64,000 nt of DNA from NCBI GenBank assembly GCA_022226935.1, contig CP092081.1, forward strand, positions 1,247,760 to 1,311,759, read 5' to 3'. The position numbers and the translations under genes were made by a program. Numbering within the stretch: position 1 is the stretch's first letter; every line of letters starts with the position of its first letter. Origin of the DNA: Nitrospira sp. Lineage in GTDB: Bacteria; Nitrospirota; Nitrospiria; Nitrospirales; Nitrospiraceae. Shown piece by piece: positions 62,933 through 64,000 of this stretch. The notes under the pieces are model-generated. The model was not told the DNA's origin and searched no databases. It saw only the letters and a program-made list of their open reading frames with translations.

Positions 62933-64000
62933 GTGAATCGTTTGCATCGCCTCATCCGTTTCAGTCTGCTTGCCGGGTGTCTCGTTCCTGCGCTCGCAGT
63001 CGCTGAGCCTGTTGTCTCCCTACCGACCATTGAACATCACCGGCTGACGCTCGAACTGTTGCCGGATTCCCATCAGCTCATCGCAACGGATCGCGTGACG
63101 CTTTCGGGAGGATCTCCCGGGCGGACGTTAGCGTTTTCCCTTGCCCCCGCTCTCCGTCTCGAGCACATCCAGGATGTCACGCACTGTCAGAATGCCTGCG
63201 AAACGGGTCCTGAACTGGCCTTCGAAAGAGAGGCCTCATCGACCCGGTCCGAGCCGCAGCGCGTGATCCTGAAGCAACCGGCCACAGCTCGCGGTAACGG
63301 CGCACTTGAACTGAAGTTTTCCTATCGCGGGCTGGTCGACGATCCGCCACGAGATCCCAGGCATCTGCGTTTTGTCACGCCCAGCGAAACGTCCGGGCAC
63401 ATCGGGTCAGAGGGCGTGTATCTCAGTAGCGAAAGCCAATGGTATCCCGATGTGGATGGTTCGCTCGCCACCTATGACGTCACTATCGCCGTGCCTGAGG
63501 GGTGGACGGCTGTCACGCAAGGAACTCCCCAGTCTGACCAGGGCCACTGGATAGTTTCCACGAAGAGCGAAGCATTGACCGTAGTCGCCAACCGTTTTGA
63601 GGTGAAGTCCCGTTCCTGGACAGCGAAGTCGGGACAGGAGATCCGGCTTGCGACCTATCTCTTCCCAGACGAAGCGGCCTTAGCGGATGAGTATCTGGAC
63701 GCCTCGGCGCGATACCTCGATGCGTACATCCCTTTGCTCGGTCCCTATCCGTTTTCTCAATTCGCCGTCGTCGAGAATTTCTTCTCCAGCGGACTGGGCA
63801 TGCCCTCCTTTACGTTGCTGGGGAGCGGCGTCATCAAGCGGCACTATATCCAGCCCTACGCGCTTGGCCATGAGATCGTGCATTCGTGGATCGGGAACGG
63901 CGTGTTCAATCGGATCGATCGCGGGAATTGGGTGGAAGGGCTCACGACCTATCTCTCCAATTATTATTACCACGAGCTTATGGGCGATGAGGCGCAGGCT
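62933..64000 (+). CDS. M1-type zinc aminopeptidase family protein (partial)
   Basis: An open frame of 356 codons runs from GTG 62933 to the right edge with no stop, so the C-terminal part is missing. A signal peptide is clear (LIRFSLLAGCLVPALAVAEP). The peptidase hallmark is H313-E-I-V-H317, then E335 in NWVEGLTTYLSN, with 17 residues between instead of the usual 18 of M1. GMPSFTLLGSG occupies the place of the substrate-binding GAMEN loop. A periplasmic role is likely. GGTGAAGA precedes the start. Confidence 0.85.
   Translation, partial: MNRLHRLIRFSLLAGCLVPALAVAEPVVSLPTIEHHRLTLELLPDSHQLIATDRVTLSGGSPGRTLAFSLAPALRLEHIQDVTHCQNACETGPELAFEREASSTRSEPQRVILKQPATARGNGALELKFSYRGLVDDPPRDPRHLRFVTPSETSGHIGSEGVYLSSESQWYPDVDGSLATYDVTIAVPEGWTAVTQGTPQSDQGHWIVSTKSEALTVVANRFEVKSRSWTAKSGQEIRLATYLFPDEAALADEYLDASARYLDAYIPLLGPYPFSQFAVVENFFSSGLGMPSFTLLGSGVIKRHYIQPYALGHEIVHSWIGNGVFNRIDRGNWVEGLTTYLSNYYYHELMGDEAQA

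Noticed and set aside
63680-63973. Minus-strand open frame near the right edge
   Set aside because: It is the antisense shadow of the M1-type peptidase, whose HEIVH motif is on the plus strand.

Overview
This is a GC-rich, tightly packed bacterial chromosome segment with mostly housekeeping and cell-envelope genes. I see no insertion sequence, prophage, CRISPR array or rRNA. The combination of a nitrosocyanin-like cupredoxin, small ferredoxin and Rieske proteins, many HEAT-repeat proteins and lineage-specific secreted proteins suggests a nitrifier of the genus Nitrospira (phylum Nitrospirota). That placement is inferred; no diagnostic gene such as nxr lies here.

Layout: (1) 1-5.5 kb: the tail of an unidentified gene, then five consecutive HEAT-repeat genes, ended by a hairpin shared with a convergent UDP-glucose dehydrogenase gene. 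(2) 7-12.3 kb: a CBS protein, a membrane-bound spermidine synthase-like protein, a secreted cupredoxin, a small secreted protein, a 2[4Fe-4S] ferredoxin, a DUF192 protein, a Rieske ferredoxin and a chagasin-like protein, then a D-amino-acid aminotransferase. (3) 13.2-23.1 kb: the classical rimP-nusA-infB-ylxP-rbfA-truB-rpsO-pnp operon plus an M16 peptidase, with structured RNA signals before rimP and between rpsO and pnp. (4) 23.4-24.8 kb: two secreted proteins of unknown function that look like distant paralogues, closed by a strong terminator. (5) 24.8-30.7 kb, minus strand: pdxJ-nnr-tsaE-lapA-mutS.

(6) 31-38.9 kb: an aspartate-family amino-acid operon (alaC-like aminotransferase, hom, thrC, a phosphoglycerate-mutase-like protein that probably stands in for homoserine kinase, lysC, cimA). 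(7) 39-43.9 kb: an IHF-type protein, a MerR regulator, tRNA-Pro(GGG), surE, a DedA protein, cysS, rlmB and a stand-alone LuxR-type HTH protein. (8) 44.1-59.3 kb: type IV pilus genes: a prepilin peptidase, one minor-pilin set with an unusually large PilX-like protein and an assembly ATPase, then a second minor-pilin set with a PilY2-like protein, a 1473-residue PilY1 with four calcium-type loops, and a possible lipoprotein. (9) 59.4-64 kb: phoH-like, ybeY, ftsY, a double-receiver protein, and an M1-type peptidase cut by the window end.

The most distinctive parts are the HEAT array with a shared C-terminal signature, the nitrosocyanin-like cupredoxin, the duplicated minor-pilin modules and the paired secreted proteins. 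No complete undescribed system can be proven from sequence alone.
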